This document shows, in pieces, positions 1-7,681 of a stretch of DNA of 64,000 nucleotides (the stretch's first letter is position 1; each line of letters begins with the position of its first letter). Source of the DNA: Flagellimonas sp. 389. GTDB lineage: Bacteria; Bacteroidota; Bacteroidia; Flavobacteriales; Flavobacteriaceae. The translations under genes and the position numbers were made by a program. The notes beneath the pieces are model-generated. The model was not told where the DNA came from. It was given only the letters and a program-made list of their open reading frames with translations, and did no database searches. The stretch is taken from assembly GCF_018449435.1 (NCBI RefSeq), contig NZ_JAHCMU010000002.1, positions 248,001 to 312,000 on the forward strand, read 5' to 3'.

Positions 1-112
1 TAGAAGGTTCCCATTGGTTGCTCCAGATAACCCTGAATTTCTCCGTGTTTTCCAACCCTAATCGAAACCCTCCTACACCTGCAAAAAGTTCACAAACGGT
101 AAGTTGTTGCAT
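1..112 (-). CDS. DNA (cytosine-5-)-methyltransferase, N-terminal fragment cut by window edge
   Basis: Reading the minus strand from an ATG at 110-112 gives 37 codons that stay open to base 1. The peptide begins MQQLTVCELFAGVGGFRLGL and ends near residues 30-37 with WSNQWEPS. The F-A-G-V-G-G-F block with R-L-G-L is motif I (the AdoMet-binding loop) of C5 cytosine methyltransferases, and W-x-N-x-W-x-P at residues 30-35 fits the region before motif II. The enzyme would methylate cytosine in a specific DNA site, probably as part of a restriction-modification system whose other gene lies outside the window. The catalytic Pro-Cys motif and target-recognition domain are not visible, so the recognition site is unknown. 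The family call is fairly safe; whether the gene is intact is not. Confidence 0.82.
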   Translation of the reverse strand, partial: MQQLTVCELFAGVGGFRLGLENTEKFRVIWSNQWEPS

Positions 113-187
113 GTTTCAAAAGTAAGATTTGTTTATGGGGTTATCAAAAACAATAAAGTTATGACAGTCAAAAAGACTACTTCCAAA

Positions 188-532
188 TTATTCTGTTATT
201 TGTTCCAGAAAAGTATCCTTATCTCCATTTTGGATCAAAAGCACAGAGCCTATTGCCGCCAGAGACAAACCACCAGCTAATTTTAAAGCAGATAGTTTTT
301 TTCGCTTGACTGTTGCAATCCTCGAAGTGGGTAATTCCATCACCTTCCTGTTTATAGCTAAAGAAATGCTCTGCTCATTTACCTTTTCGCATTTTGATTG
401 AAAACTTTGCCCATTTTTTAAGGTAAGCTCGTAGGTTCTTCCTTTCTCAATTTCAGAAATGGCAACGGTTTTGTAGGTATGGCAGCTCTGTAAAAGAAAA
501 GCCAATAGAATAAGCGGGGTTATTTTTTTCAT
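188..532 (-). CDS. Small predicted lipoprotein of unknown function
   Basis: This 114-residue protein begins with a short lysine-containing N-region and hydrophobic stretch ending in LLQSC, a lipobox that would place lipidated Cys17 at the mature N-terminus. The middle part (about 30-75) looks like small beta strands (YELTLKNGQ, ELPTSRIATVKRKK), and a second hydrophobic stretch (about 83-102, LAGGLSLAAIGSVLLI) could insert in a membrane. No family was recognised. It lies 75 bases upstream of the methyltransferase fragment on the same strand, so cotranscription is possible, but nothing in the sequence ties the two functionally. Confidence 0.6.
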   Translation of the reverse strand: MKKITPLILLAFLLQSCHTYKTVAISEIEKGRTYELTLKNGQSFQSKCEKVNEQSISLAINRKVMELPTSRIATVKRKKLSALKLAGGLSLAAIGSVLLIQNGDKDTFLEQITE

Positions 533-661
533 ACACTTTACGGTAGCATTAAAGCCCTTATACTTTTATTATGCACAATTTGGTATGAAAGTTATAAAAT
601 ATATGACACAACGATTGATGTATATTATCTAAACGCACAGAAAAGATAAAGAAGCTACTCA

Positions 662-725
662 TTAAAATATGGTCAATGGCAAACATATAAGCGTAGTACA
701 AAAATGACCATTGACCATATTTTAA
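662..725. repeat. Perfect 18-bp inverted repeat with 28-base spacer
   Basis: The left arm (662-679, TTAAAATATGGTCAATGG) and right arm (708-725, CCATTGACCATATTTTAA) are exact reverse complements; the spacer is 680-707. The right arm sits 7 bases beyond the stop codon of the minus-strand gene at 733-1584. It could fold as a transcript-end hairpin, but the loop is long and no clean T-run follows, so a protein-binding or recombination site is an alternative. Confidence 0.7.
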
Positions 726-732
726 GGGTGCT

Positions 733-1584
733 TTAGTGTCCAGGTTCCCATATAAGTCTAACGAATGAACTAAATCGTTCATTCTCTCTGCTTACGGGAA
801 TGCCCGCCACAATACCGATGAGTAAATTATCGGCGATTCCTAAACGCATTTGAGGACGAATAGTCATGTCAAAATCACTCTTATCAAGCGTTTTATTGAA
901 TTCGACGCCGAGAAAATTTCTGGTCCCTGTAATCATATAATGAAAACTTGTATTGATGTCATACGTCATATTAATATCGTTGGTGCTAAAATTATGGTCA
1001 AGCATTGGGCCAGTATACATCAAGGAATGAAAGTTATTTCCCCAACGCTTGGCAACAACCAAGAACGGATTATACACATTTCCCTTTATAAAAGGACTCC
1101 CAAAGTTTCTAAAATCTGAAAGTTCAAATTCGTTTATATACCCTATTGCCATTGATGTAGCGCTGGGTTCATTTACCAAGAATGTCCATTGAGCGGCAAC
1201 TTTTATGCTATTTAATTGATTGGAGGGGACAGATTCTCTTCCAGTTCCGTTTAATGGGGAATAAAAGGTGAAAGGAAGCTCAACTTCTAACCCCAAACGG
1301 TCAATGGGAGCCCATTCATATTCAATTAACGCCTCATAAGAATCAAATCTTAAGTTATCGGTCAAGCCCAAACCTATGTTCCATTCTTTTTCTCCTTTTC
1401 TTGCGCCCAAGTCACGTATAAGGTCAATGTAGATTGGTTCGGCATGTAATACTTTACTTGGTTCTTTATGGCTCTCTACTTGTTGTATGTAAAGACTATC
1501 TTTTTTTGAATCTGTAATTTGAGCAATGGAATGTATGGATGATGCCAATAGAATAACGGACATCAAATGTTTTTTGATATTCAT
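733..1584 (-). CDS. Predicted outer-membrane beta-barrel-like protein
   Basis: The 283-residue protein has a signal peptide (MNIKKHLMSVILLASSIHSIAQ) followed by a conserved-looking segment, HAEPIYIDLIRDLGARKGEK (about 47-66). The rest alternates short hydrophobic and polar strands (LIEYEWAPIDRLGLEVELPF, MAIGYINEFEL, FVRLIWEPGH), as expected for an outer-membrane beta-barrel. It may resemble the transporter-like barrels related to the phenol-degradation MetA family; this was judged by pattern, not by search. Inference: it resides in the outer membrane. Substrate unknown. The neighbour at 1662-2048 is on the same strand 77 bases upstream and may be cotranscribed. Confidence 0.6.
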   Translation of the reverse strand: MNIKKHLMSVILLASSIHSIAQITDSKKDSLYIQQVESHKEPSKVLHAEPIYIDLIRDLGARKGEKEWNIGLGLTDNLRFDSYEALIEYEWAPIDRLGLEVELPFTFYSPLNGTGRESVPSNQLNSIKVAAQWTFLVNEPSATSMAIGYINEFELSDFRNFGSPFIKGNVYNPFLVVAKRWGNNFHSLMYTGPMLDHNFSTNDINMTYDINTSFHYMITGTRNFLGVEFNKTLDKSDFDMTIRPQMRLGIADNLLIGIVAGIPVSRENERFSSFVRLIWEPGH

Positions 1585-1661
1585 TTTTGATTTATTTTTT
1601 AGAAATAAGAAATTTTAGACGTGTAGTTTAAGCGCCTAAATAGGTTTCGTAGAAAAATAAA

Positions 1662-2048
1662 TCAGATTTTGGGCGGAGGAGTGTTGATTTGATAAAAACC
1701 CCTTGTTAAGACTGATTCAAAATCAGGATACTTTTGTCTTCTGGTCTTAAAGAGGGATTGGGAATCGCTAGAAATATCCGCATAATACACGGTTAAGTCT
1801 ATTTTGACATTACCTTTTTTGTTGTGATCTTCATGATCGGGATCATCGTATTCTGGAATGGCATCTTCAAATCCCAATAGTTTTTCTAAAGCAATTTCAA
1901 TAATACTCTCCTGATCATTAATGGTTAGGTCTTCAGGTATGTGTTCAGGGTTAGGGTCTGCGGTATCTACGCTGATGTTGAGAAGATAGGCTCCCATCAA
2001 CCCCCAAAAGAATTTTATAAATACGCTATTTCTAATTCTACTTAACAC
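1662..2048 (-). CDS. Hypothetical acidic protein with N-terminal hydrophobic segment
   Basis: A GTG at 2046-2048 opens 128 codons. Residues about 10-26 (IKFFWGLMGAYLLNISV) are hydrophobic and could be a membrane anchor or signal. The next part is rich in Asp, Glu and Pro (ADPNPEHIPEDL, EYDDPDHEDHNKK), and the C-terminus ends in PPPKI. No known domain was recognised. The gene ends 77 bases upstream of the beta-barrel gene on the same strand, so it may be a partner of that protein. A later Met (residue 19) is an alternative start but would cut into the hydrophobic segment. Confidence 0.5.
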   Translation of the reverse strand: MLSRIRNSVFIKFFWGLMGAYLLNISVDTADPNPEHIPEDLTINDQESIIEIALEKLLGFEDAIPEYDDPDHEDHNKKGNVKIDLTVYYADISSDSQSLFKTRRQKYPDFESVLTRGFYQINTPPPKI

Positions 2049-2063
2049 GATTCAGGAATAACG

Positions 2064-2519
2064 TTAATTTGACCCAATTAATTGTTCCCAGGTTTTAGTA
2101 GGAGGGATTTGATGATTTTTAATGACCTTCTCTACTTTTAAATACAAGTTTTCTCCTTTCTTTTCAGGCTTATATTGGATAATCCACCAATACCAAAAAT
2201 CAGCAATCTTTTCACCTCTTAACTCCAAAGTCAAAAACCCATTATCAAATTTCCAATTGCCGTCCCGCATTGTAAAAACACCAACAGGACACTCTACATT
2301 ACTATTATTTTTATGTTCAACACTTCCGTCTTTGTTCAACTTAAAAATGTAATCGGACAATTCTTTTGTAGTATTTTTAAACAGTAGGTCATCTTTTGGA
2401 AAAAAACCGCTCTTGGACCAATTTAATTCCCATTTCCCAACGAAACTAGCTTCTTTTAATTCCTGGCTTTGTGTTATTCCTGTAAATAATAGCACTAGTA
2501 TAATTAGCGTTTTTTGCAT
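2064..2519 (-). CDS. Secreted lipocalin-like protein
   Basis: From the ATG at 2517-2519 the protein is 151 residues and opens with a signal peptide, MQKTLIILVLLFTGITQSQ. An ATG 16 codons further upstream would overlap the preceding gene and put a charged, Asn-rich stretch before the signal peptide, so the internal start is preferred. The mature part contains F-V-G-K-W-E-L-N-W and repeated short strands (GNWKFDNGFLTLELRGEK, YWWIIQYKP), the pattern of Bacteroidota lipocalin-like domains that fold as a small barrel. Ligand and role are unknown. It follows the HD-domain gene by 19 bases. Confidence 0.55.
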   Translation of the reverse strand: MQKTLIILVLLFTGITQSQELKEASFVGKWELNWSKSGFFPKDDLLFKNTTKELSDYIFKLNKDGSVEHKNNSNVECPVGVFTMRDGNWKFDNGFLTLELRGEKIADFWYWWIIQYKPEKKGENLYLKVEKVIKNHQIPPTKTWEQLIGSN

Positions 2520-2538
2520 AACTCTAGTTTTTTGATGC

Positions 2539-3084
2539 TTATTTGCTGGATTTTGATTTTTGTTCATAGTCAGCTATTTTTAAATCAAGTCGCTCATTTA
2601 GATAGGCATTTTTATTGTTAAGAGCATTTGAAATCAACTTGGCTTCTTCACAATACTTCATGATTTTTTCTTTGCTCCAATAATCGGGGGGAGTCTGTAA
2701 ATTTGTTATTCTATCGGCCAGTTTAACAAGCCCAACTTCTTTTTGTAATTTGTTTATCCGTGATAAACTATCGGTCATCCTTTCTTGCTTTGATGGAAGC
2801 GATTCATCTTTGGTCAGTGCTTGCACGGCGTTTGCAATTGCTTCTCCAAAAACGCTTTTAATTTCTTCAAAATCAGTATCCGTATCCTCAATGGTATCGT
2901 GCAATAGTGCAACTTGCACGGCAAAATCAACATCGAAGTTATTGTCAAAATGGTGAGCCATCAGAACTTCCATAGCTACATTGGAAATATGTAACACGTA
3001 GTTGGAGTTTGTTCCAGGAACTTTTTGGTTACTATGCTTTTCTCCTGCAAATTTTATTGCTTTTTGATATAACTCCTGTGTCAT
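2539..3084 (-). CDS. HD-domain phosphohydrolase related to the SpoT/MESH1 hydrolase domain
   Basis: This 181-residue protein is a stand-alone HD domain. Visible metal-site residues are His32 (VLHISNV), His62-Asp63 and Glu66-Asp67 in ALLHDTIEDT, and a late Asp in LVKLADRITNL (about 136-146). The combination H...HDxxED...LADR is typical of the (p)ppGpp hydrolase domain of RelA/SpoT proteins and small MESH1-type hydrolases. Inferred role: hydrolysis of ppGpp or another nucleotide pyrophosphate in the cytoplasm. No synthetase, TGS or ACT domain is present. A distant HD enzyme with a different nucleotide substrate is also possible. Confidence 0.8.
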   Translation of the reverse strand: MTQELYQKAIKFAGEKHSNQKVPGTNSNYVLHISNVAMEVLMAHHFDNNFDVDFAVQVALLHDTIEDTDTDFEEIKSVFGEAIANAVQALTKDESLPSKQERMTDSLSRINKLQKEVGLVKLADRITNLQTPPDYWSKEKIMKYCEEAKLISNALNNKNAYLNERLDLKIADYEQKSKSSK

Positions 3085-3119
3085 AGGGTTTTCACTTTAG
3101 GTACTAACGAAGCTTTATG

Positions 3120-3704
3120 CTAATCATTTTTCAACTTGCTGTAAACCTCTAAATCCGTAAAAACATTTCCGGTCAATAATTCTCCACTTCGCTCTATGCC
3201 CTCAAACGTAAAACCAAGTCGTTTTGGGATATTTATACTGGATTTGTTTCCAACGGCACATTTGATTTGAATTCTGTTCAGATTGAGGTTATTAAAAGCA
3301 AAGCCACACAGCTTTTTAACCGATTTTGTTACAATCCCCTGTTTTTGAAATTTTTCGGAGAGCCAGTATCCAATTTCCGTTTTCTTGTTTAGCCTATCGG
3401 TGTCTTTAAGTGCTATTAAACCGGCAAATTCATTTTTCACCTTAATCGTAAAGGTGTATTCAATTTCATCTTTAGGTGTATTGACCACAGCATTGACAAA
3501 GTTCTCTGTGTCCTTGATTTCTTTGGTAAATGCAACAAAGGGCAACCACTTTCCTAAATAGTCTCTCTGACTATCAACTGCTTCAAAAATAGTTGTTGCA
3601 TCTAACAATGTCAGTTGTATGAGTTCTATATCAGAAGCTACTTTTAAAACCATTGGGTCGAGTTTTGTTGTCTTTAAGTTATCTTTTATGGAAGCGCTCC
3701 ACAT
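3120..3704 (-). CDS. GNAT family N-acetyltransferase (RimJ/RimL type)
   Basis: The 194-residue protein shows the RimJ/RimL layout: an early segment for substrate contact (DSQRDYLGKWLPFV), a strand with GLIALKD, then IGYWLSEKFQKQGIVTKSVK (about 110-130), which corresponds to the acetyl-CoA-binding motif A region. The end has NIPKRLGFTFEG, typical of the GNAT C-terminal strand. Family members transfer acetyl groups to protein N-termini or small amines. The Q-G-I-V-T-K loop is a degenerate form of the usual Q/R-x-x-G-x-G/A. Substrate unknown. Confidence 0.8.
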   Translation of the reverse strand: MWSASIKDNLKTTKLDPMVLKVASDIELIQLTLLDATTIFEAVDSQRDYLGKWLPFVAFTKEIKDTENFVNAVVNTPKDEIEYTFTIKVKNEFAGLIALKDTDRLNKKTEIGYWLSEKFQKQGIVTKSVKKLCGFAFNNLNLNRIQIKCAVGNKSSINIPKRLGFTFEGIERSGELLTGNVFTDLEVYSKLKND

Positions 3705-3769
3705 TTAGATTAAAAGATATGAATATGTAGAAGAACAGTTACAAGCATTCACATGAAATTAGTACTGCG

Positions 3770-4618
3770 CTATAGTTTGCCCCCCTTTTTCAACCTTAAA
3801 TAGGCCAAGGACAATAACAACATACATACAAAACCAGTAAGGCCTAAAATACCAGCTTCTGGGCCATATGCACCTCCTGACCATATCTCCGCGCCATTGC
3901 TTTCGATTCCGTAAAATGAATAGGAAGCTTTGTTCCCGCTCATAGTAAATCCAATCTGTGTTTGTGTGAAATTCCATGCTGCATGCATGCCAATGGACAA
4001 CCCCAGATTTTTTGTAAGGATAAAGGGGATGCACCAAACCATTCCATTTATGGAAAGAAATAAAATAGAAACAAAAGAAGCACTATTGGTATTAAAATGA
4101 GCAAGCCCAAAAAGCACGGACGAGAGAATGAGCGCAATTAACAGTGCTTGCTTTTTGGTTTTGGATGTAAACCCATCATAAATAGTAGTATACAGGTAGC
4201 CCCTAAAAAAGGTTTCTTCTAAAACCCCCACAAGTATCATTTTCAATGCAAACGGGAGCAGGGATAATACATTGGGCGGAGGCAATTTTTTAGAAACGGA
4301 CAAGATTCCCATTGTTTTTCCTATCCATAACATCAATAGTACAGCAACAGAACCGATCAGAATTCCGAAAAGAAAATGAAAAAGAGTTTCTTTTTTGAAG
4401 ACCAGGCCGTAGTCCAAAAAGTTCCTTTTGTCCAGATATTTTGAATTAAGATATAGTGTAAATGTTACTAGTACGGCAGCTAAAAAAAATTGTATAAGAG
4501 AGTTGTCGATTAAAAAAAGCGGTGAAACGGCAAGTGATAGAATACAGATAAATATCAAGAATTTCCAGAAAATCCGTAATCGATTAGTATCAGTATAAAA
4601 CAAATGCCGAGGGTTCAT
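3770..4618 (-). CDS. CPBP family intramembrane glutamic endopeptidase
   Basis: The 282-residue protein has about eight hydrophobic segments. The three CPBP/Abi (Rce1-like) motifs are visible: EETFFRGYL with the paired glutamates and arginine (about residue 135), GLAHFNTN with the catalytic-type His (about 172), and GMHAAWNFTQ (about 210). These residues form the membrane-embedded active site in the family. Family roles include protease maturation and bacteriocin self-protection; the target here is unknown. The gene stands alone between the acetyltransferase and the YcxB-like gene, all minus strand. The C-terminus (LRLKKGGKL) is basic and probably cytoplasmic. Confidence 0.88.
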   Translation of the reverse strand: MNPRHLFYTDTNRLRIFWKFLIFICILSLAVSPLFLIDNSLIQFFLAAVLVTFTLYLNSKYLDKRNFLDYGLVFKKETLFHFLFGILIGSVAVLLMLWIGKTMGILSVSKKLPPPNVLSLLPFALKMILVGVLEETFFRGYLYTTIYDGFTSKTKKQALLIALILSSVLFGLAHFNTNSASFVSILFLSINGMVWCIPFILTKNLGLSIGMHAAWNFTQTQIGFTMSGNKASYSFYGIESNGAEIWSGGAYGPEAGILGLTGFVCMLLLSLAYLRLKKGGKL

Positions 4619-4660
4619 TATAATTTTTAATTTTCGTTTGTTTAGCGCTTATTATTTCAA

Positions 4661-5206
4661 TCAATTCCACTTCCAATTGAGCTCCTCAGAATATTCAACC
4701 TTCAGCTTTTCGCTGAGTTTTTTCAGTGCTGCTCGTATGTCTTTTGCATCTTCGATTTTTGTCTTGGGGATAATCAAATAGGTTCCAGATTTAATTTTTA
4801 AAAAATAGTGGCTGGATATTTCAATGATTTTGTCCAGAGAGGAATGGTTGATTCTTGATTCCCCTGTTGCACTGGAAATTTGGAAGTTATGTTCGTTGAG
4901 TTGAAGCTTTGTTTCTTTTTCAAAACTGTTTTTATAATTTTCTTCAATGTGTCTTCGATATTGTTTTTTCAGACGATTTTTGTGGTAAAATGGGAATAGA
5001 ACAAACATTATCGTGGCGGTTGCTGCAAAAGAATAAATTATGAACCCATCTGTGTAAAGTGCCAAAAGGCATCCGAAAAAAACAAAAACAAAAAATACCG
5101 CCAACCAGGCTTTTAACCTCATGGCCTTAATACTTTTTGTAGTAGAGGCATAATACAACTGATATTGTAGGTAATCGTCTCTATCCAATATATATGTTAC
5201 GTTCAT
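4661..5206 (-). CDS. YcxB-like membrane protein
   Basis: The 181-residue protein begins with a polar stretch (MNVTYILDRDDYLQYQLYYA), then two adjacent transmembrane segments (about 31-75: AWLAVFFVFVFFGCLLALY and IIYSFAATATIMFVLFPFY). A soluble C-terminal domain follows with HNFQISSATGESRINHSSLD and GTYLIIPK. This two-helix plus PH-like domain layout, including the final 'ends in IPK' strand, fits the YcxB-like family. Biochemical function is not established. The gene is 42 bases from the CPBP protease gene and is probably transcribed with it. Confidence 0.6.
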   Translation of the reverse strand: MNVTYILDRDDYLQYQLYYASTTKSIKAMRLKAWLAVFFVFVFFGCLLALYTDGFIIYSFAATATIMFVLFPFYHKNRLKKQYRRHIEENYKNSFEKETKLQLNEHNFQISSATGESRINHSSLDKIIEISSHYFLKIKSGTYLIIPKTKIEDAKDIRAALKKLSEKLKVEYSEELNWKWN

Positions 5207-5239
5207 TTTCTTTAGTTCGTGAGCATTTGGAACAGCACC

Positions 5240-5485
5240 CTATTCACATTGTTGTATTTTTTTATCTCTAACCAAATTAAAATCCATATCAAATTCAGGG
5301 CCGTACTTTTGATACAAATCACTATAGGTTGAGACATAAAACTCTTGATACGAATACTTAAGGTCGTGAACGGAACTTTTTGTGTTCCCGGTTCGTCCCC
5401 AATAAAAAACACCAAGCTGGTCGCGAGAAGGTTCATTAGGTTTTATTTCTATATCCCCTTCATCATTAAAGTCGCTTACATCCAT
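5240..5485 (-). CDS. Hypothetical 81-residue soluble protein
   Basis: The ATG lies inside the end of the upstream membrane-protein gene (overlap 5476-5485), which supports translational coupling and this start. The protein is acidic and aromatic-rich, with DQLGVFYWGRTGNTK in the middle and YSDLYQKYGPEFDMDFN near the end. There is no signal peptide, membrane segment or recognised domain. It may be a fragment of a longer family, but no broken reading frame was found on either side. Confidence 0.45.
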   Translation of the reverse strand: MDVSDFNDEGDIEIKPNEPSRDQLGVFYWGRTGNTKSSVHDLKYSYQEFYVSTYSDLYQKYGPEFDMDFNLVRDKKIQQCE

Positions 5486-6174
5486 TTTCGGAAGTTTGGT
5501 TCGATTTCCTTTCTCAATTTTATAATATCGGTCAAATGCGTATATATTACCATGGGAACAACAGTTGCCGGCAATAAAATGAAAGGAAAATAGTCAATAG
5601 CCCTATTTGGCTGTTCAAACCCGAATTGCTGAAACGGAAGCTCACTGGACAATATTCCTATTGTCAATATTGTAAAAATCAATATTAGACCTAAAACATT
5701 CCAAATCAATAATCCTTTTTTACCCAATTTGCCCTTTATATATAAAAGGCCCACTAGAGGAGCTGTTATTCCTGCTATAATGTCAAAGTTCAGCCCTTCA
5801 AAAGTCATTGTTTTTGGAATCGTTTTGTTCAAAAACAAATAGAGCAATATGAACTCTACAGGTATGCGTATGCAATGCAAAAATGTGCTGACCTCTATTT
5901 TTCTGGTTGCGAACATCCACTTTAAGTTTTTGGAGCTCATTCCAAAGAGGATTGATAATGCAGAAGGCAAAAGGACTAGTGCAAATCTTGGTGGCGTTGT
6001 ATCGGTAATTTGATAGAATCCCGTAAAGGCGATTATGGATTGGATGGCGCTCCAAAGTAGAATCAAGAGCAGAAGCTTTTTCGGCCTTCCATTGGAAATG
6101 TAAAAAATTCCAATGGTAATAAGGGTGACAAGAAAAAATGAGATGTTGATCCAGTTTGGTAAATTTTCTATCAT
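5476..6174 (-). CDS. Multi-spanning membrane protein of unknown function
   Basis: The 232-residue protein has about seven hydrophobic segments (for example INISFFLVTLITIGIFYI, LLLLILLWSAIQSIIAF, LVLLPSALSILFGM and FILLPATVVPMVIYTHL). Between segments it carries a conserved-looking LHCIRIPVEFILLYLFL stretch (about 98-116). The C-terminus (LTDIIKLRKEIEPNFRKW) is charged and probably cytoplasmic. No transporter or enzyme motif was recognised. The gene starts 10 bases after the upstream GNAT gene and overlaps the downstream small gene, indicating one transcript. Confidence 0.6.
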   Translation of the reverse strand: MIENLPNWINISFFLVTLITIGIFYISNGRPKKLLLLILLWSAIQSIIAFTGFYQITDTTPPRFALVLLPSALSILFGMSSKNLKWMFATRKIEVSTFLHCIRIPVEFILLYLFLNKTIPKTMTFEGLNFDIIAGITAPLVGLLYIKGKLGKKGLLIWNVLGLILIFTILTIGILSSELPFQQFGFEQPNRAIDYFPFILLPATVVPMVIYTHLTDIIKLRKEIEPNFRKWM

Positions 6175-6184
6175 TTGGAGGATT

Positions 6185-6640
6185 TTATTTAAAGTGTAAT
6201 TTCATTCCTTCGTGTGTTGCCTTAAACCCCAAACCTTCGTAAAATGTAATTGCCTTGGGTCTTTTTTTGTCGGTCGTTAACTGTAGTAGATGAGCATTCC
6301 GTTCCTTGGCTCTTTTAATGGCCCATTCAAACATTGTTTTTCCAATCCCGAGGCCTCTTTTATCCTTTCTTATTCTAACCGCTTCAATCTGTGCCCGTAT
6401 TCCCCCGCGATAGGTTAAATATTGAATAAACGATAATTGTAATGTGCCTATAATTTCAGCTTCTTCATTTTCAACAACAATCAACTCCTGATTCTCGTCG
6501 GAATTTATTTTTTCAAAAGCTTTTATGTATTCTTCAGGCAGTGGTTTTTGAAAGTTCTCTCGTTTTCTTCCAAGCTCATCATCGGCAATCATTGCAACGA
6601 TTGTTGCAACATCATTTTTTGTAGCTTTTCTAAATGTCAT
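6185..6640 (-). CDS. GNAT family N-acetyltransferase
   Basis: The 151-residue protein is a complete single GNAT domain. Motif A is clear as RIRKDKRGLGIGKTMFEWAI (about 90-109), with R-G-L-G-I-G as the pyrophosphate loop for acetyl-CoA. Motif B appears as AITFYEGLGFKATHEGMKL near the C-terminus. The N-terminal half has the acceptor-site helices (MTFRKATKNDVATIVAMIAD). The acceptor is probably a small molecule or amine, unknown. It leads a tight minus-strand group with the membrane protein at 5476-6174 and the small gene at 5240-5485. Confidence 0.88.
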   Translation of the reverse strand: MTFRKATKNDVATIVAMIADDELGRKRENFQKPLPEEYIKAFEKINSDENQELIVVENEEAEIIGTLQLSFIQYLTYRGGIRAQIEAVRIRKDKRGLGIGKTMFEWAIKRAKERNAHLLQLTTDKKRPKAITFYEGLGFKATHEGMKLHFK

Positions 6641-6806
6641 ATTGCTGTCAGGGTTTTTAGTTTATAAAAAATGGATGTCGTGTTTTTTGATTGTATATAC
6701 TATTTAGTGTAGAATTTAGAAAGGAAAGGCAAAAGAGGTTTCTTCTCTACATTCCTAAATTAATAAATTAAAGACCTCTTAAGTGGCAATCAACGAAAAC
6801 AAAGTG

Positions 6807-7538
6807 TCAATCTGCTTTGAGCTTAAAAAGTTCAAAAGCATCCGCTTTGGGAAGATACCCTACTTTTTCCCTTGATTCTGTTATGTCCAGTCTTTTGTAT
6901 CTGTTGTCTGAAATAGCGTTAAGAACCTCGTACTTTAGGTTTGGTGCCTCAATGCATCCAATTAACAATTGGTTAAAATCATCAGGATGTAAAAATGCGC
7001 TTAAATCGCGCACGCTCATTTCGGTAAAGTCCTTTGGGAACTCATAGGCGCCGATTCGTAAGCAAATTGCTGTAATCTCTTTGTTATATGCATAATAGGC
7101 TGCTAAAGCTTCTCTAAAACATTTTGAAACCCCATACATGTTTTTTGGTCTTACGAGCATGTCTTTATGCACCTGGATGTCCGTAGGATAACTTTCGATA
7201 GTCTGGGCACTACTGGCAAAAATTAGTTTTTTGCATTTTGATTTAACAGCTGCCTTAAAAATATTTTGGGTTGTTCTTATGTTTGTTTCCAATAGTTCTT
7301 CCGATTCTGAAACGGGGTCGACCAATCCTGCCAAATGGATTACGGTATGGATTCCTTTACACAGTCTTAGGCAAACCGAGGAGTCCATTAAATCGACTTT
7401 CTCAACGGTTACGTTGTTAGTAAAGGTCTTGGTGTCCGTTACAATATCCGCTGCGGTTATCTCGTATTTGTGATTGAAGTTTTGTATAAAATGCTTCGCT
7501 ATTTTTCCAAACCCTCCGGTTATCAACACTTTTTTCAT
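6807..7538 (-). CDS. NAD(P)-dependent epimerase/dehydratase (extended SDR)
   Basis: The 243-residue protein has the N-terminal dinucleotide-binding loop KVLITGGFGKIAKHF (Gly-x-x-Gly-x-x-[A] form), a VDLMD acidic turn, TVIHLAGLVDPVSESEE, and the catalytic Tyr-Lys pair in NMYGVSKCFREALA (about 130-145). This is the extended short-chain dehydrogenase fold used for nucleotide-sugar or uronic-acid chemistry. At 243 residues it is shorter than typical epimerases (~310), close to uronate dehydrogenase-type members. The third glycine of GxxGxxG is replaced by Ala (GGFGKIA), which is tolerated in some members. Substrate unknown. Confidence 0.82.
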   Translation of the reverse strand: MKKVLITGGFGKIAKHFIQNFNHKYEITAADIVTDTKTFTNNVTVEKVDLMDSSVCLRLCKGIHTVIHLAGLVDPVSESEELLETNIRTTQNIFKAAVKSKCKKLIFASSAQTIESYPTDIQVHKDMLVRPKNMYGVSKCFREALAAYYAYNKEITAICLRIGAYEFPKDFTEMSVRDLSAFLHPDDFNQLLIGCIEAPNLKYEVLNAISDNRYKRLDITESREKVGYLPKADAFELFKLKAD

Positions 7539-7590
7539 TGGATAGAATGCTGTTTTTAATCGAATCCTTCGCTAAAGCAATTAACATCGG

Positions 7591-7674
7591 CTAGTTAATG
7601 TCTGGAAATTCATCAATTGATATGTCAAATTCTTCGGCAATCTTCATTAAGACAAGCATTCTGTGAATTGTCCT
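7591..7674 (-). other. Short open stretch, possible gene remnant or micro-ORF
   Basis: Between the epimerase and the NTF2-like gene, the minus strand reads R-T-I-H-R-M followed by LVLMKIAEEFDISIDEFPDI and a TAG at 7591-7593. An ATG at 7657-7659 would give a 22-residue peptide. The amphipathic helix plus F-D-I-S-I-D-E ending resembles the C-terminal end of small helical domains such as XRE-type regulators or carrier proteins, but it is too short to assign. It may be a degraded gene end. Confidence 0.25.
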
Positions 7675-7681
7675 TCAAGAT

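Noticed and set aside
558..782. A minus-strand open frame of 74 codons overlapping the end of the beta-barrel gene
   Set aside because: It runs through the inverted repeat and the end of the real gene in another frame, has no domain and no coding pattern.
733..1584. Annotation as a purine-synthesis enzyme
   Set aside because: The signal peptide and beta-strand pattern point to an outer-membrane protein; none of the enzyme's motifs are present.
3759..4037. Small frame inside the CPBP protease gene
   Set aside because: It lies in another frame of a clear membrane-protease gene and has no features of its own.
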